Source: Clarkia xantiana subsp. parviflora (taxonomy: Eukaryota; Streptophyta; Magnoliopsida; Myrtales; Onagraceae). Taken from it: 64,000 nt of DNA. Position 1 is the stretch's first letter. Each line of letters begins with the position of its first letter. The notes under the pieces were generated by a model, which worked only from the letters and a program-made list of their open reading frames with translations, did not search any database and was not told the DNA's origin. A program made the position numbers and the translations under genes. Where the stretch lies: the NCBI GenBank assembly GCA_036873135.1, contig JAPTYO010000027.1:2127195-2191194 (forward strand). Direction: 5' to 3'. Positions 1 to 10,686 of the stretch are shown piece by piece.

Positions 1-103
1 TCCTTTTCCGAAAAAGTTCTGAAATTTTCAGTCTGCCACTAGGGGCATATACTTTTCAGCAGGTGTACATACACAAGTTGTGGAGCAAGAGAATCAGGAC
101 ATG

Positions 104-706
104 CAGCAGGTCCAGTCGCATAGCGAGCACATTGCCTACTGAAAAATCCAACTCCCGGATACCTCGGACGATATCTATGCCTAAGTTTACCATTTGCGGA
201 CTACTGTTCCAAACTCAACACCATCCATGTGTGTTCATTAATCAGGCCATTCGTCCAGCATGCGACGAATTATGAACCAGTCAGATGTAGCCGTGGGGCA
301 TTCCTATTAAGATCAAGCATGGTTGAAGCAGCAGGTCCAGTCGCATAGCGAGCACATTGCCCACTGAAAAATCCAACTCCCAGGTACGAGAAGTTGTGAT
401 CATTTTTATCCCCGAAATTTGAGTTTTTCCTTACTCATTGTGCAGCTCGGATAATCATCCAAATCAAACATCCTGAAGAGCGCATCACATGTACGGCCCT
501 TCGCTCGCCGACCATTCTTATGCCAGTTATCCCAGATACCTCGGACGATATCTATGCCTAAGTTTACCATTTGCGGACTACTGTGCCAAACTCAACACCA
601 TCCATGTGTGTTCATTAATCAGGCCATTCGTCCAGTATGCGACAAATTATGAACCAGTCAGGTGTAGCCGTGGGGCATTCCTGTTAAGATCAAGCAAGGT
701 TGAAGA
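104..706 (+). repeat. Shuffled direct repeats in element X
   Basis: The block at 104-156 recurs almost exactly at 331-382, and the block at 157-330 recurs at about 533-706. The second block contains the phrase CTCAACACCATCCATG, which is also found in element Y just after 4391. The arrangement looks like local duplication and rearrangement. No coding signal is evident. Confidence 0.75.
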
Positions 707-799
707 TAGAAAACATCTAGAGATGTTCCTATTAAAAAAGATCGAGATTCCATGAAGATACCGTGCTAATGAAAGAGCATTTGAGAGGAACTCAGTTTC

Positions 800-1790
800 T
801 TTAGGGTCACAGCCGCCCTTTAATCGGCTACAGGAAAATAAAGAGAGTGTTTGTGCTAATATTGTGAGAGCAGTGAAGAAATAAAAGGGTCACAGTTGTT
901 CCTAAATCAACTACAAATAAAAGGGTCACAGTCATCCCTAAAATGACTATAAAAAAAAAGGGCCACGGCCACCCTTCAAATGGCTACAGATAAAGAGCAC
1001 TACCGCAACATCAAAAGCGGAGAATAAATGAAAGGCCTGTGAGGGCGGGAAAATAAAAAGGGTCACAGTCGTCCCTAAAACGACTACAAAATAAAGGGTC
1101 ACAACCACCCTCCAAACGGCTACAAATAAAAGAGTGACCCCGCGAATCTTGTAAGGGCGAAAAAATAAAAAAGGGCCACAGTTGTCCCTAAAACGACTAC
1201 AAAATAAAGGGCCACAGTCACCCTCCAAACGGCTACAGATAAAAGAGTGACCCCGCGGATCTTGGAAGGGCGGGAAAATAAAAAAGGGTCACAGTCGTCC
1301 CTAAAACGACTACAAAATAAAGGGCCACAACCACCCTTCAAACGGCTACAGATATAGAACACTCTCGCAACATTGAAGGCGGGAAATGAGTGAAGGGGCC
1401 ACAGCCACCCCTAAAATGGCTACCAACAAAGAGTGTTCCTCGAATCCTGAGAGGATGGGAGATTATTGAAAGGGCCATAGACACCCTCAAAATGACTACA
1501 TATAAAGAGTATTCTCGTGAATCGTGTGAGGCAGGGAAATCATTTGAAAGGGCCACAGCCACCCTTAAAACGGCTACAAATCGAAAGAGCACTCCCGGAA
1601 CATCGACGAAGGAAATAAATGAAAGGGCCACAGCCACCCTCCAAATGGCTACAAATCAAAAGAGCTCTCGCGACATTGTAGACGGTGAAGAAAGGGTCAC
1701 AGCCACCCTCCAAATGGCTACAAATACTCTCGCGTCGAGACTAGAAATAAAGTACGGGTCACAGCCACCGTTTAATCAGCTACAAAAAAA
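800..1790 (+). repeat. Array of about 16 potential pseudoknot units in element X
   Basis: Each unit reads AGGG, then YCAC, then a 5-base arm AGYYR, then CCCT, then an A-rich spacer, then a second arm YRRCT. AGGG can pair with CCCT, and the two 5-base arms can pair with each other. The pairings interleave, as in an H-type pseudoknot. Arms seen: AGCCG/CGGCT (811-815, 825-829), AGTTG/CAACT (894-898, 908-912), AGTCA/TGACT (930-934, 944-948), AGTCG/CGACT (1067-1071, 1081-1085) and AGCCA/TGGCT (1632-1636, 1646-1650). Some units also have a hairpin CCCGC...GCGGG between them (1252-1256 with 1270-1274). Several units pair imperfectly. The repeats are certain; the structure is inference. Confidence 0.85.
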
Positions 1791-2099
1791 AGAGTGCTTC
1801 CGTTAGGTTGACAACCCGTAACGGCAGCCTAGGAAAAATTAGGAAATGAGGGGCATGATAGCGAATTCAGAAATTGCAATCATGGCTAAAGGAGAGAAAA
1901 TAAAATCTCGATGGAATGAAAACCCCAAAGGGCAATCCATGCAAAAATTAGGAAAACCGAGGGGCACGGTCTAAAATTCTGACCGTGGCATAAGGAGAGA
2001 ACATGAGAGATTAAAAAAAAAAAAAAGATCCCGCTAAGCTGTCGCGTCATGCGCAGATTAGGCAAAAATTAGGGACATGCATTCAAGTCGTCAAGCCAC

Positions 2100-2650
2100 T
2101 CGAGGCCCTTATCCAACGGACGCCACTAGAGGCATTTCTCTGACATATGCCACTAGAGGCTCTTCTCCGACGGACGCCACTAGAGGCTCTTTACTTTATT
2201 GTACGCCACTGGAGGCTTTTCCTTGTCGCACGCCACTGGAGGCATCGTCGATCGATGTTTTTCTTTTCTGCACGCCACTGGAGGCTTTACTTTTCCGCAC
2301 GCCACTAGAAACTTTACTTTTCCGCACGCCACTGGAGGCTTTACTTTTCCGCACGCCACTGGAGGCTTTACTTTTCCGCACTCCACTGGAGGCTTTACTT
2401 TTCCGCACGCCAGTGGAGGCTTTACTTTCCCGCACGCCACTGGAGGCTTTACTTTCCCGCACGCCACTGGAGGCTTTACTTTCCCGCACGCCACTGGAGG
2501 CTTTACTTTCTGCACGCCACTAACGGCTCTTTACTTTTCCGCACCGCCACTGGAGGCTTTAATTTTCTGCACCGCCACTGGAGGCTTCACTTTCTGCATC
2601 GCTAATGGAGGCACCGCCAACAGGCGTCCAGCCGACAGAGGTTTTATCTT
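2100..2650 (+). repeat. 27-bp tandem array, core CGCCACTGGAGGC
   Basis: About 18 units share the core CGCCACTGGAGGC followed by TTTACTTTTC and a short link. Most units are exactly 27 bp, so the frame is kept and several frames stay open on both strands, reading as 9-residue repeats. The open frames come from the repeat length and the lack of stops in the unit, so I do not call a protein. The array ends about 150 bp before the LTR at 2798, as expected for a 3' untranslated array. Confidence 0.85.
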
Positions 2651-2797
2651 TCCGCACCAGAATAAGCATATGAGCCACCTTGAAGACTTTGAAGAATTGG
2701 AAGAGAATATACTTTCTGGCCAAAATCAGTGTTTCCTCGTCTTTGGACAAACCCCTTCGAACACGTTTTACAGGAGTCCTTCCAAAGAGGGGCAAAC

Positions 2798-4391
2798 TAT
2801 AAACACTCGATTTTGACCCAGACGTAACGACGTTACACATCAAATTCCGGACGCGTCAAGCCACAAAGTCTCCAAAAATGCTCAAGGGCACATTAAAGAA
2901 ATTATTATAAAATATATTTTAAATTATTTCGAATTTATTTAATATTTTCGGAATTTTTTAAAAAATATATATAATAATTAGTTTTTTTATTTTAGAAAAT
3001 TATCTGTAAGATATTTATCTCCAGACATTATTTTTTTTCAAAAAAAATAATTATCTGTAAAGATAAATATCCTTAGGAACATTCTCTAGAATAATTATCT
3101 GTTAGCATTTTTTATTTAAATTTTATCTGTAATCTAGACTAGGTTTTTAGTATAAAAGGGGTCTAGGTTTACATTGTAATGGGACAGAAAAAACACAAGA
3201 AAAGTAATAATACATTATTTCTCGGATTCTGTGCAATTTCGTCTTCTAGTGCTCAAAAAAGTTTTTTTTTTTTGTTTTTTTTTTCTGTTGCAGGTCCTGC
3301 CCGCCGGAGATCCCGACGGCCGCCCCAGTCAGGCCGTGCTGACCACCTCGCCCCGCCGGCTCGGGCCGCCGGCGCCGCCGGATCCCGTCCGCCCATCACC
3401 CAGCCGGTAGCCCCTCCGGCCACCACGACGACCGGAACCGCCGCTCTCCGGCCACGCTGGTGACCCTGCCGTCCTTCTCTCTCTCCGCCTACTCTCTCTC
3501 CCTCTCTCGCTTTCTCTCTCTTCTCTCTCTCTCTCTCCACGACTGGAGCTCACCACGACCCAGCCCCCATCGCTCCGCCTCGCCTGCCGGAGAACGCCGC
3601 CCAGTCAGATCGGCCACCCTTTCCGTGACCACGCCAGATCTGTCTTTCCCTTCGATGGCCGCCAGTTGTTGTCCGTTGTGCCACTGCCGCCTCCACCGTC
3701 CTTGCCAGAATACCCGACGCCGCTGCCGCCCGCTGGTTGATGTCTGCAGTCAGTCCGGCCATCCCCACCGTGGAAGCCATCTTCCTGCGCTGGTGAGTTT
3801 CTTTTTATTTTTTTATTTTTTTTTTATCAGCAATTGTTTTATAATTTTATTTTAGTATATTGATATATTAAAATAATTATATTGATGTTAATTTAGTTAT
3901 GGGTAAATAATTACATGTAAAAACATTGTCTATCTTATTATTTTCAAGTATATGTTACATAGTAGAATTAATTTAATATAAATAGTGTTGAATTTTGATA
4001 AAGTTTAAATTAATTAAATAATAAAAGGATTAGCGTATATTCGTCCTGTTGGTTTGTGTCGATTCAATTATATTTGTAAATAGTCAATATTATACGATTT
4101 TATGGTCGTTCACGCTTGGAATTCATTTATAATTGATCAACAATAAAATTGGCAAATTAAGTGAATTGAGTACCGAAAGGACATAGTTAAAAATTATAAT
4201 TTTAATTCGTAACAGAACCCCTGAACTCGAATTTCTAATCGTAGACCGATTTTACGCCTAGGTGTTTAAATCGTTATTCGCTTAGGTAATTTAGGATTCT
4301 AGTTAACCTAATCATTAACTAGTGGCAACTCTTTAAAAACTGCACGTTTTCAAAACTTAAATTCGCCATAGGTCAGATTTTAGGTCCGACA
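2798..4391 (+). mobile_element. LTR-A, copy 1 (3' LTR of element X)
   Basis: The LTR starts TATAAACACTCG (the terminal TG has mutated to TA; copy 2 keeps TG) and ends TTTTAGGTCCGACA. A polypurine tract touches its left edge. It has a TATA box TATAAAA at 3151-3157, a GC-rich exon-like block, a poly-T run, then AT-rich sequence. Its last roughly 300 bp match LTR-B (6416-7926) well, while the first half differs, so the two are subfamilies of one family. The near-identical copy in the duplicated segment is at 16588-18219. Confidence 0.8.
3294..3792 (+). other. GC-rich exon-like block inside LTR-A
   Basis: The block is preceded by a poly-T tract ending CTGTTGCAG (an acceptor-like site) and followed by GTGAGT and another T-rich tract (a donor-like site). 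It is strongly GC-rich, with a CT microsatellite near 3476-3540, in sharp contrast to the AT-rich DNA around it. It lies downstream of the LTR TATA box, so it would be a second leader exon if spliced. Open frames across it are short and proline/arginine-rich, and I do not trust them as protein. LTR-B has the same architecture. Confidence 0.5.
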
Positions 4392-4744
4392 CTCAACACC
4401 AACCATGTGTGTTCTCCAACCAGGCCATTCATCCAGCATGCGACGAGCCTAAACTGATGGGTGCTAACCGTGGAGCATCCCGAAATGAGATTGAGCAATA
4501 GTCGGGGCACTTGAGAAGCCGATGGAAGAAATCGTTGCCTATGTCATCTATTGGTCGTAGGGTCAATCCTGGGCGTCGACACGACCGACATATTTTGAAT
4601 CAATCAACTAAGTCCTTCTCTAGAAGATGTTTTGAATTAGAATTTCAGATTTGCCACTAGGGGCATGTACATAATTGTTGTTGAATTTTCTTAAAAAAAA
4701 AAAGCTAAACAGCAAAAAAGTAAAAAAAAAAAAAATCATTTTTC

Positions 4745-5300
4745 TTTAGGGTCACAGCCGCCCTTTAATTGGCTACCGATAAAAATAAACAGAGTGCTCA
4801 TACAAATTTTGTGAGAGCAGTGAGGAGATAAAAGGGTCATAGTTGTCCCTATATCAACTACAAATAAATAGGGTCTTAGTCGTCCCTAAAACGATTACAA
4901 AGAAAGGGCCACAACCACCCATAAAATGGCTACACAAAAAGAGTGATCCCGCGAACCCCGAAAGGGCGGGAAAATAAAAGAAAGGGTCACAGTCGTCCCT
5001 CTAAATGGCTACAATCAAAAGAGCGCTCCCGGAACATCGATGGCGGGTATTAAGTGAAAGGGCCACAACCACCCTCAAAATGGTTACATACAAAGAGTGT
5101 TTCCCGGATCAGAGACGAGGAATAAAGGGCCACAGCCACCCTCCAAATGGCTACAATCAAAAGAGCTCCCGCAATATTGAAGACGATAAGAAAAGGGTCA
5201 CAGCAACCCTCCAAACGGCTACAAATACTCCCGCATCGAGGCGAAAAATAAAGTACGGGTCACAGCCACTATTTAATCGGCTACAAAATAAAGAGTGCTT
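4745..5300 (+). repeat. Pseudoknot-type array in element Y, copy 1
   Basis: About nine units have the same plan as at 800-1790. The unit at 5059-5085 has arms AACCA (5067-5071) and TGGTT (5081-5085), which differ from the commonest arms at both partner positions yet still pair. AGGG 5059-5062 and CCCT 5072-5075 form the interleaved pairing. Compared with copy 2 (18575-19205), copy 1 has one unit fewer near 4907-4940. Confidence 0.8.
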
Positions 5301-5589
5301 CCGCTAGGTTGAAAACCCGAAAGGGCAGCCTAGGCAAAATCAGGAAATGAGAGGCATGGTTGCAAGTTCAGAAATTGCAATCATGGCAAAAGGAGAGAAA
5401 ATAAAAAAAACCGAGGGGCACGGTCGGAAATCTCTCAATCGGCCGTGGCAAAAGGAGAGAAAAAAAAGAAATTTTCAAAAAAGAAAAAAAAGAAAAAAGA
5501 GAAAGATCCCGCTAAGTTGTCGCGCCATGCACAATTTAGGCAAAAATTAGGGACAAACATTCGTGCGCCTTTGTATTATCTACGGTACA

Positions 5590-5780
5590 ACGTTTTCCAA
5601 GTCAACATCATGGCAAGCCGGAAGGTTACAGTTTGCTCTCGCGAGTCACCATTCAAGGATGAGTAGGACTGTTACAGTCTGTTCCTACGAGTCAACTTCA
5701 CGGCAAGCGGGACAGTTACAGTCTGCTCTCGCAAGTCACCACTCAAAGGATGAGTAGGACTGTTACAGTCTGTTCCTAAG
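5590..5780 (+). repeat. Two-copy direct repeat of about 118 bp
   Basis: The sequence from GTCAACATCATGGCAAGC through GATGAGTAGGACTG is repeated once with changes such as CTTCACGGCAAGCGGG. Both copies contain GGTTACAGT or AGTTACAGT followed by CTGCTCTCGC-like text. Function is unknown. Confidence 0.6.
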
Positions 5781-5869
5781 GTCACAACTGACAATCATGA
5801 TCTGAAGTTTTCCAGCTTTCTGAGAGTCACCCCCGACGAACGAAGCCTTAGTATTCAGCCTGCGCAAGT

Positions 5870-6260
5870 CACGCCACTAGAGGCACTTCTCCAACGGACC
5901 CCACTAGAGGCACTTCTCCAACGGACGCCACTAGAGGCTCTTCTCCGATACACGCCACTAGAGGTTTTTTACTTATCGCTCGCCACTGGAAGCATCATCG
6001 ATTAAGGTTTTACTTTATTGCACGCCACTGGAGGCTTTTTCTTGTCGCTCGCCACTGGAGGCATCAACGATCAAGGTTTTACTTTACTGCACGCCAATGG
6101 AGGCTTTACTTTTCTGTACGCCACTGGAGGCTTTACTTTTCCGCATTACCAGTGGAGGCATTGCTAACAGGGGCACCGCCAACGGAGGTTCTACTTTCTA
6201 CACCGCCAACAGGGGCACGCTAATGGAGGCACCGCCAACAGGGGCACCGCCAACAAAGGC
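5870..6260 (+). repeat. Irregular GCCACTRGAGGC array in element Y, copy 1
   Basis: Repeats of the same core as at 2100-2650 (GCCACTAGAGGC, then GCCACTGGAGGC), but with variable links and an additional type, CACCGCCAACAGGGGC. The array sits just upstream of the polypurine tract, as in element X. Confidence 0.7.
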
Positions 6261-6401
6261 TCTACTTTTTCGCACCATCAATAAAGCCAAAGGCCACCTT
6301 GGAGACTTGAAGACCCGGAAGAAGATATAGTTCCTAGCCAAAATTAGTGTTTACTCGTCTTTGGACAGGCCCCATCGAATGCATTCTACGGGAGTCCGTC
6401 C

Positions 6402-6415
6402 AAAGAGGGGCAAGC
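6402..6415 (+). other. Polypurine tract of element Y
   Basis: AAAGAGGGGCAAGC immediately precedes the LTR start TGTAAACACC. Position and composition fit a plus-strand priming site for reverse transcription. Confidence 0.75.
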
Positions 6416-6984
6416 TGTAAACACCTAATTTTGGTACGTGCGACACGTATGTAACATGTTAAAAATGTTATGTATAACACGTTTAAAAAAGGAAATATCT
6501 AAATATGGAAGGTCATGGGGTTGCTAAAATAGGTTTAGCTTAAATTAGGATAATAGATATGTATTCAATACTATGTAATATTCAGAAAATATATATTATA
6601 TATTTATGGTAATATTATTCATAAATATATATATATAATTTTCGGAATTTTAGGTGTATATTGAGGCAAATATTGCCTAAAGCATATACTTCACCATATG
6701 CTTTCCTAATTTTTATGGTCTAGTTTAGTTATAAATAGGGTCCTTAGTTACATGTAAAAAGACCACATCAATAATAATACATCAAGTCTCGAATTCTGTG
6801 GAAATCTTGTCTTCTAGTGAAAAAGTATTTTTTTTTTAAACAAATTTATTTATTCCGCAGCAACACCAGCCCACCGGAGCCTGGCCTCGGCGCCGGTGGC
6901 CGCCCCTCTACACCTCGGTCCTCCACCTCTGTCAGCCCTGCATCCCTGGCGCCTCACCGTCTCTCTCTCTCTCTCTCTCTCTCT

Positions 6985-7030
<46 letters not shown>

Positions 7031-7926
7031 TTTCTTCTTCGTTCACCTAGTCTACTCGGCCGGAATCGGAGCTCGCCGGGATTTCCCCATCGCCATCCTC
7101 ACCGGAACTACCACCACGCCTTCCACCGGTGACAGCCAGCCCGCTACATTGCCACCACACCTCGTCGATCCGGCCAACTCCCGACCACCCCTCTGCTGCC
7201 AAGGTTCTGGTCAGTCACCTTCGCCCTCCGCCTGGTGCCTGCTGCTCCGCCCCGCCAGGCTGCCCTCTTTGACTTGCTGCCGCCGGAATTCGTTCCATCG
7301 CGCCACCATGTTGTCGCCGGAAATGACCTGCCACCCTTGAAGAAGCCTTCGTTCCGCAGGTGAGTGCGTCTCCTCTTTTTTTTTTTTTTTTTTTTTTTGT
7401 TTGTTTTGTATTTTTTTCATTACTTTATTATTTTGTTATTATATATTATTATATTATTATGTTATTATTATTTTATTATCATATATTATTATTATATTAG
7501 ATGTAGTTAATTTGTTTAACTCTAGTTAATTTAGACTAATGACTAATTAAAACTTGATTAATCCAATTATGTTTATGTGAACATGTTAGGTTATGTTTCG
7601 ATGTGAATATATTCGATAACGCTATTAGGTTTTTTTTTTTTTAATGAAATTGGTTCACAATAAATAATACTTGATAATAAATTGGCAAAATAAGTGAATT
7701 GAGCAACGAAAGGGCGTAATTAAAAATTGTTAATTTTTAATTTGTAACAGAACCCCAGAACTCGAATTTCTGATCGTAGACCGAATTTGTACCTAGGTGT
7801 TTAATTCGTTATTCGCTTGGGGTAATTTAGGATTCTAGTTAGCCTAATAATTAACTAGTGGCGACTCTTTCAAAATTGCACGTTTTTTAAACGTAATTCG
7901 CCGTAGGTAAGATTTTAGGTCTGACA
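6416..7926 (+). mobile_element. LTR-B, copy 1 (3' LTR of element Y)
   Basis: The LTR runs from TGTAAACACC to TTAGGTCTGACA, with a TATA box TATAAATA at 6730-6737. A GC-rich block at 6861-7359 follows TATTCCGCAG (acceptor-like) and ends at GTGAGT 7360-7365 (donor-like). It includes a (CT)n run near 6959-7027. The distal part resembles LTR-A. Directly after 7926 the sequence becomes the copia element, so X/Y sit inside or at the edge of Copia-1. The partner TSD is not in the window. Confidence 0.8.
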
Positions 7927-8489
7927 TAAACGATTTATACCATGGGTTAAACCCGGAATAGGCGCCACGCACGCGTGTATCTCGGAAGACGGATCACATC
8001 GTATCAGAGAACGAATTTAATGACGAAGTGTTTTAATGAATGAATGCGTGCCTCCCTTTGGGAATAACTCATTTAATACTTACATGACGAAAAGAGGTAT
8101 GCTTCACAAGCTAACCACAAACTCTTAGAGATAGATAACGTACTTGAGATGAATTATCAAATAAAAGGATGACGTCGGTAAAATGACTCTCCAACTAAAT
8201 GCCTTGAACGACAAGTATGGCAAGACATTCATATCGATAACACACTTCAACAGGCATGGTTTGAAAACATAATGTTAGTGTTCGACAACCAACGTTCCCT
8301 ATGGAATAAAATGCAGTTGACTCACATCAATGTAGAAATACGTTTCAATAAAATCGGTCAAACACGACGCCATAAAAGCTAAAAGGAATGATAACGAGGT
8401 AAAGTTTATCATCATGCGACATTAATTTGCGCATTAAACGAGTATTCAGATCAAGAGTAGGACAACTACTCTTAGAGGATACATGTTTA
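7927..8489 (+). mobile_element. Copia-1 internal sequence before the readable pol, copy 1
   Basis: No convincing frame survives here. By position it should be the integrase part of copia pol, and scattered short open stretches are broken by many stops. The same text recurs at 21821-22384 in copy 2 with about 1-2% changes. Confidence 0.45.
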
Positions 8490-10686
8490 AATTAGCTTGG
8501 GATAATGGTGCCGTGGTCGAACATGGGACGTTACATTCCTTGACGACGAATTTCTAACGCTTGGTGAAATCAAAACAGATGAAGTTTTGATCGAAATGGA
8601 GCAGGATGATAATGATGGTCAGGTCCCACTTACTTCGAGTGGGAGATATGAGCAAGCAACGCAAGTGAATGACATGGTAAATGAAGATGGAGACATTTTC
8701 ATAGTAAATCAAGTGGGAGGAGACAATCCTACCACACAAATCATTATTGCTGCAAATGTGAATCAAGTTGAACCTTATAATCATGTTGCCGGACCACTGG
8801 ATGAAAATCCAATAATACCACAACTACCCATTGTTCCTAGTGGGAGTGGATCAAAAGACTTGGTTCCAGATCCTAGTGATCAAGGAATTCATCTCGGAGG
8901 TAAAATCCTGAGACCGAGAAGTCGCCCAAGAAAAGTTGTAGGTCAAGGTTCTAGCACTGCCCTTGTTCCCAGTGGGAGTGATGCTCCGGTTAGAAGCATT
9001 ATTCCGAGTGGGAGCAACGTTCAGACTCAAGATGGGTTTAACGAGCCTAGACAAAGTGAAAGATATCAAACTTCTCCCAAGAAGTATCCCATCGAGAAGG
9101 GTGAAATTTTTACCCTAACTTCTGTTGACGAACCGATAACGGTTCAACAAGCGTTGAAAGAACCTCAAGCGAAGGAATGGAGGAAAGAAATGGAGGAAGA
9201 GATCACCTCAATGAAAGCCAATTCGGCATGGTATTTAGTTGATTTACCTGCTAACCGCAGAGCCATAGGGGCTAAGTGGGTTCTGAAACTGAAACTCACT
9301 GCTGATGGAAATGTCGAGCGATACAAAGCCCGACTAGTTGAGAAACACCTAGCTTCACGGAGTAGACTTTGATGAAACATACTCACCGACTGTACGTTAC
9401 ACCAAAATAAAGGCCATCCTAGCCCTGGTCACATGCCTCGATCTAGAGCTGCACCAAATTGATGTTAAGACCGCGTTCCTCCACAGAAACCTGGAGGAAG
9501 AAATCTATAAGGACCAACCGGAGGGTTTCATTACTCCCGGTAACGAACGAAATTTTTTAAACTCCAAAGACCCATTTACGGTCTTAAACAATCATCTCGA
9601 CAATGTACCGCAGATTCCACGAGGAAATCGTTGGAAACGGATCCGTGAACCTTCACAAGGATCCATGAGTTTATACAAAGACCTCTGAGTCTAAGTACGT
9701 CATCTTAACCTTATACGTGGATGACATACTCATTGTTGCGAATGATGTGTGTTTCATGAATGAATTGAAGTCCTGGTTGGCATTTGTATTTGAAATGAAA
9801 GACATGGGAGAGGCTACGTTCATCTTGGGCATTAAAATTGCTAGAGATCATGCCGCCCGGATGTTATATCTATTTAGGAAGCCTATATCAACAAACTGTT
9901 GAAATGGTTCAGATTACAGGATGCCAAACCCGTGGAGACGCCAGTAGTATTCGGGTGCGCGTTGTCAAAACGTGACGGCCCGAAAAACCAGCAGAGTGTG
10001 ATCAGATGAGGAGTACAGAGTATTTAAGCACGGTCGGAAGTCTCATGTATGCCATGCTTTGCACTCGTCCGGACATCTGTTACGCTGTGTGCCTAGTAGC
10101 AAAATTCTAATTAGACCATAGCTATTAACATTTAAAGGCTGTAATACGGATTATACGTTATCTGAACGGTACTGCCGACTATGTACTGTGCTATGAGGGC
10201 TGGAAGTTAGAATTAACCGGTTTCAGTGACGCCGACTATGGTAGCAATCCAAACGATCGTAAGTCCACCACAGGAGGAGTCTTTCTCCTTGCTAATGCCC
10301 CCATTTCATGGACGAGCACTAAGCAATCTTGTGTCACGCTGTCTACGATGGAATCGGGATTCGTTGCTCTCTCCAAAAATGCAAAGGAACCAGTCTGGCT
10401 GAAAAGGCTTCTTACTGCGCTGCTTGATGACGATGTTGGGAGTAAGCCAGTTAAGGTGTACTCTGACAGTCAGGCAGCTACTGCGGCTGTTAAGAATCCA
10501 AAGTACCATAGCAGGACTAAACACATTGATGTGAAATAAAATTATGCTAAATCTATGGTAGAAGACAATATAATCACTTTATAATACACGCCCACTGATG
10601 ACATGGTAGCAGGCCCATTAACTAAACCATTATGCAAAGAGACATTTGAAAAGCACGTTAAACTGCTTGGATTGCAGAGTATTTAA
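8490..10686 (+). pseudogene. Copia-1 pol remnant (integrase end, reverse transcriptase, RNase H), copy 1
   Basis: In order: an integrase tail (LDDEFLTLGEIKTDEV at about 8545), a serine/glycine-rich linker, then reverse transcriptase. The RT shows EPQAKEWRKEMEEEI, GAKWVLKLK, DVKTAFLH and the catalytic YVDDILIV near 9715. RNase H follows, with STMESGFVALS, YSDSQAA and RTKHIDVK, ending LLGLQSI and a TAA at 10684-10686. These are hallmarks of Ty1/copia pol. The frame is broken by a small deletion near 9346, a lost base near 9604 (shared with copy 2, so older than the duplication), a stop at the end of RHIDVK and others. The product cannot be made. Copy 2 is 22385-24576 plus 35886-35902. Confidence 0.9.
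8638..9014 (+). repeat. Five copies of the octamer AGTGGGAG in the copia integrase-RT linker
   Basis: The octamer lies at 8638-8645, 8712-8719, 8839-8846, 8971-8978 and 9007-9014. It is identical to the core of this element's own polypurine tract at 11800-11807. Four copies lie in one frame and read Ser-Gly-Ser/Arg; the copy at 8712 lies in another frame. Confidence 0.75.

Larger units (their letters stand above)
1..2797 (+). mobile_element. Element X: 3' internal region of a non-coding Ogre/Tat-like LTR element (partial)
   Basis: The left part of the element lies outside the window. What is visible is non-coding: short direct repeats (104-706), a long array of roughly 35-90 bp units (800-1790), an A-rich stretch near 2013-2026 and a second array of 27-bp units (2100-2650). 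A purine-rich tract, AAAGAGGGGCAAAC, lies just before an LTR start at 2798, which sets the orientation as plus. I see no gag or pol. Tat-lineage gypsy elements are known to carry variable tandem repeats between pol and the 3' LTR, and this stretch fits that zone. It could also belong to a large non-autonomous derivative. The lineage assignment is an inference from LTR and tract layout. Confidence 0.65.
4392..6415 (+). mobile_element. Element Y: 3' internal region of a second related element
   Basis: The region starts directly after LTR-A with sequence homologous to element X near 212, so LTR-A interrupts or replaces the upstream part of Y. It holds a pseudoknot-type array (4745-5300), a duplicated block of about 118 bp (5590-5780) and an irregular GCCACTRGAGGC array (5870-6260), in the same order as element X. 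It ends with the tract AAAGAGGGGCAAGC at 6402-6415 abutting LTR-B. No coding genes are seen. Confidence 0.65.

Noticed and set aside
2077..2816. Long ORFs over the 27-bp array (9-residue repeats in several frames)
   Set aside because: Several frames on both strands are open at once because the unit has no stops and a length divisible by three. No sign of a real protein.
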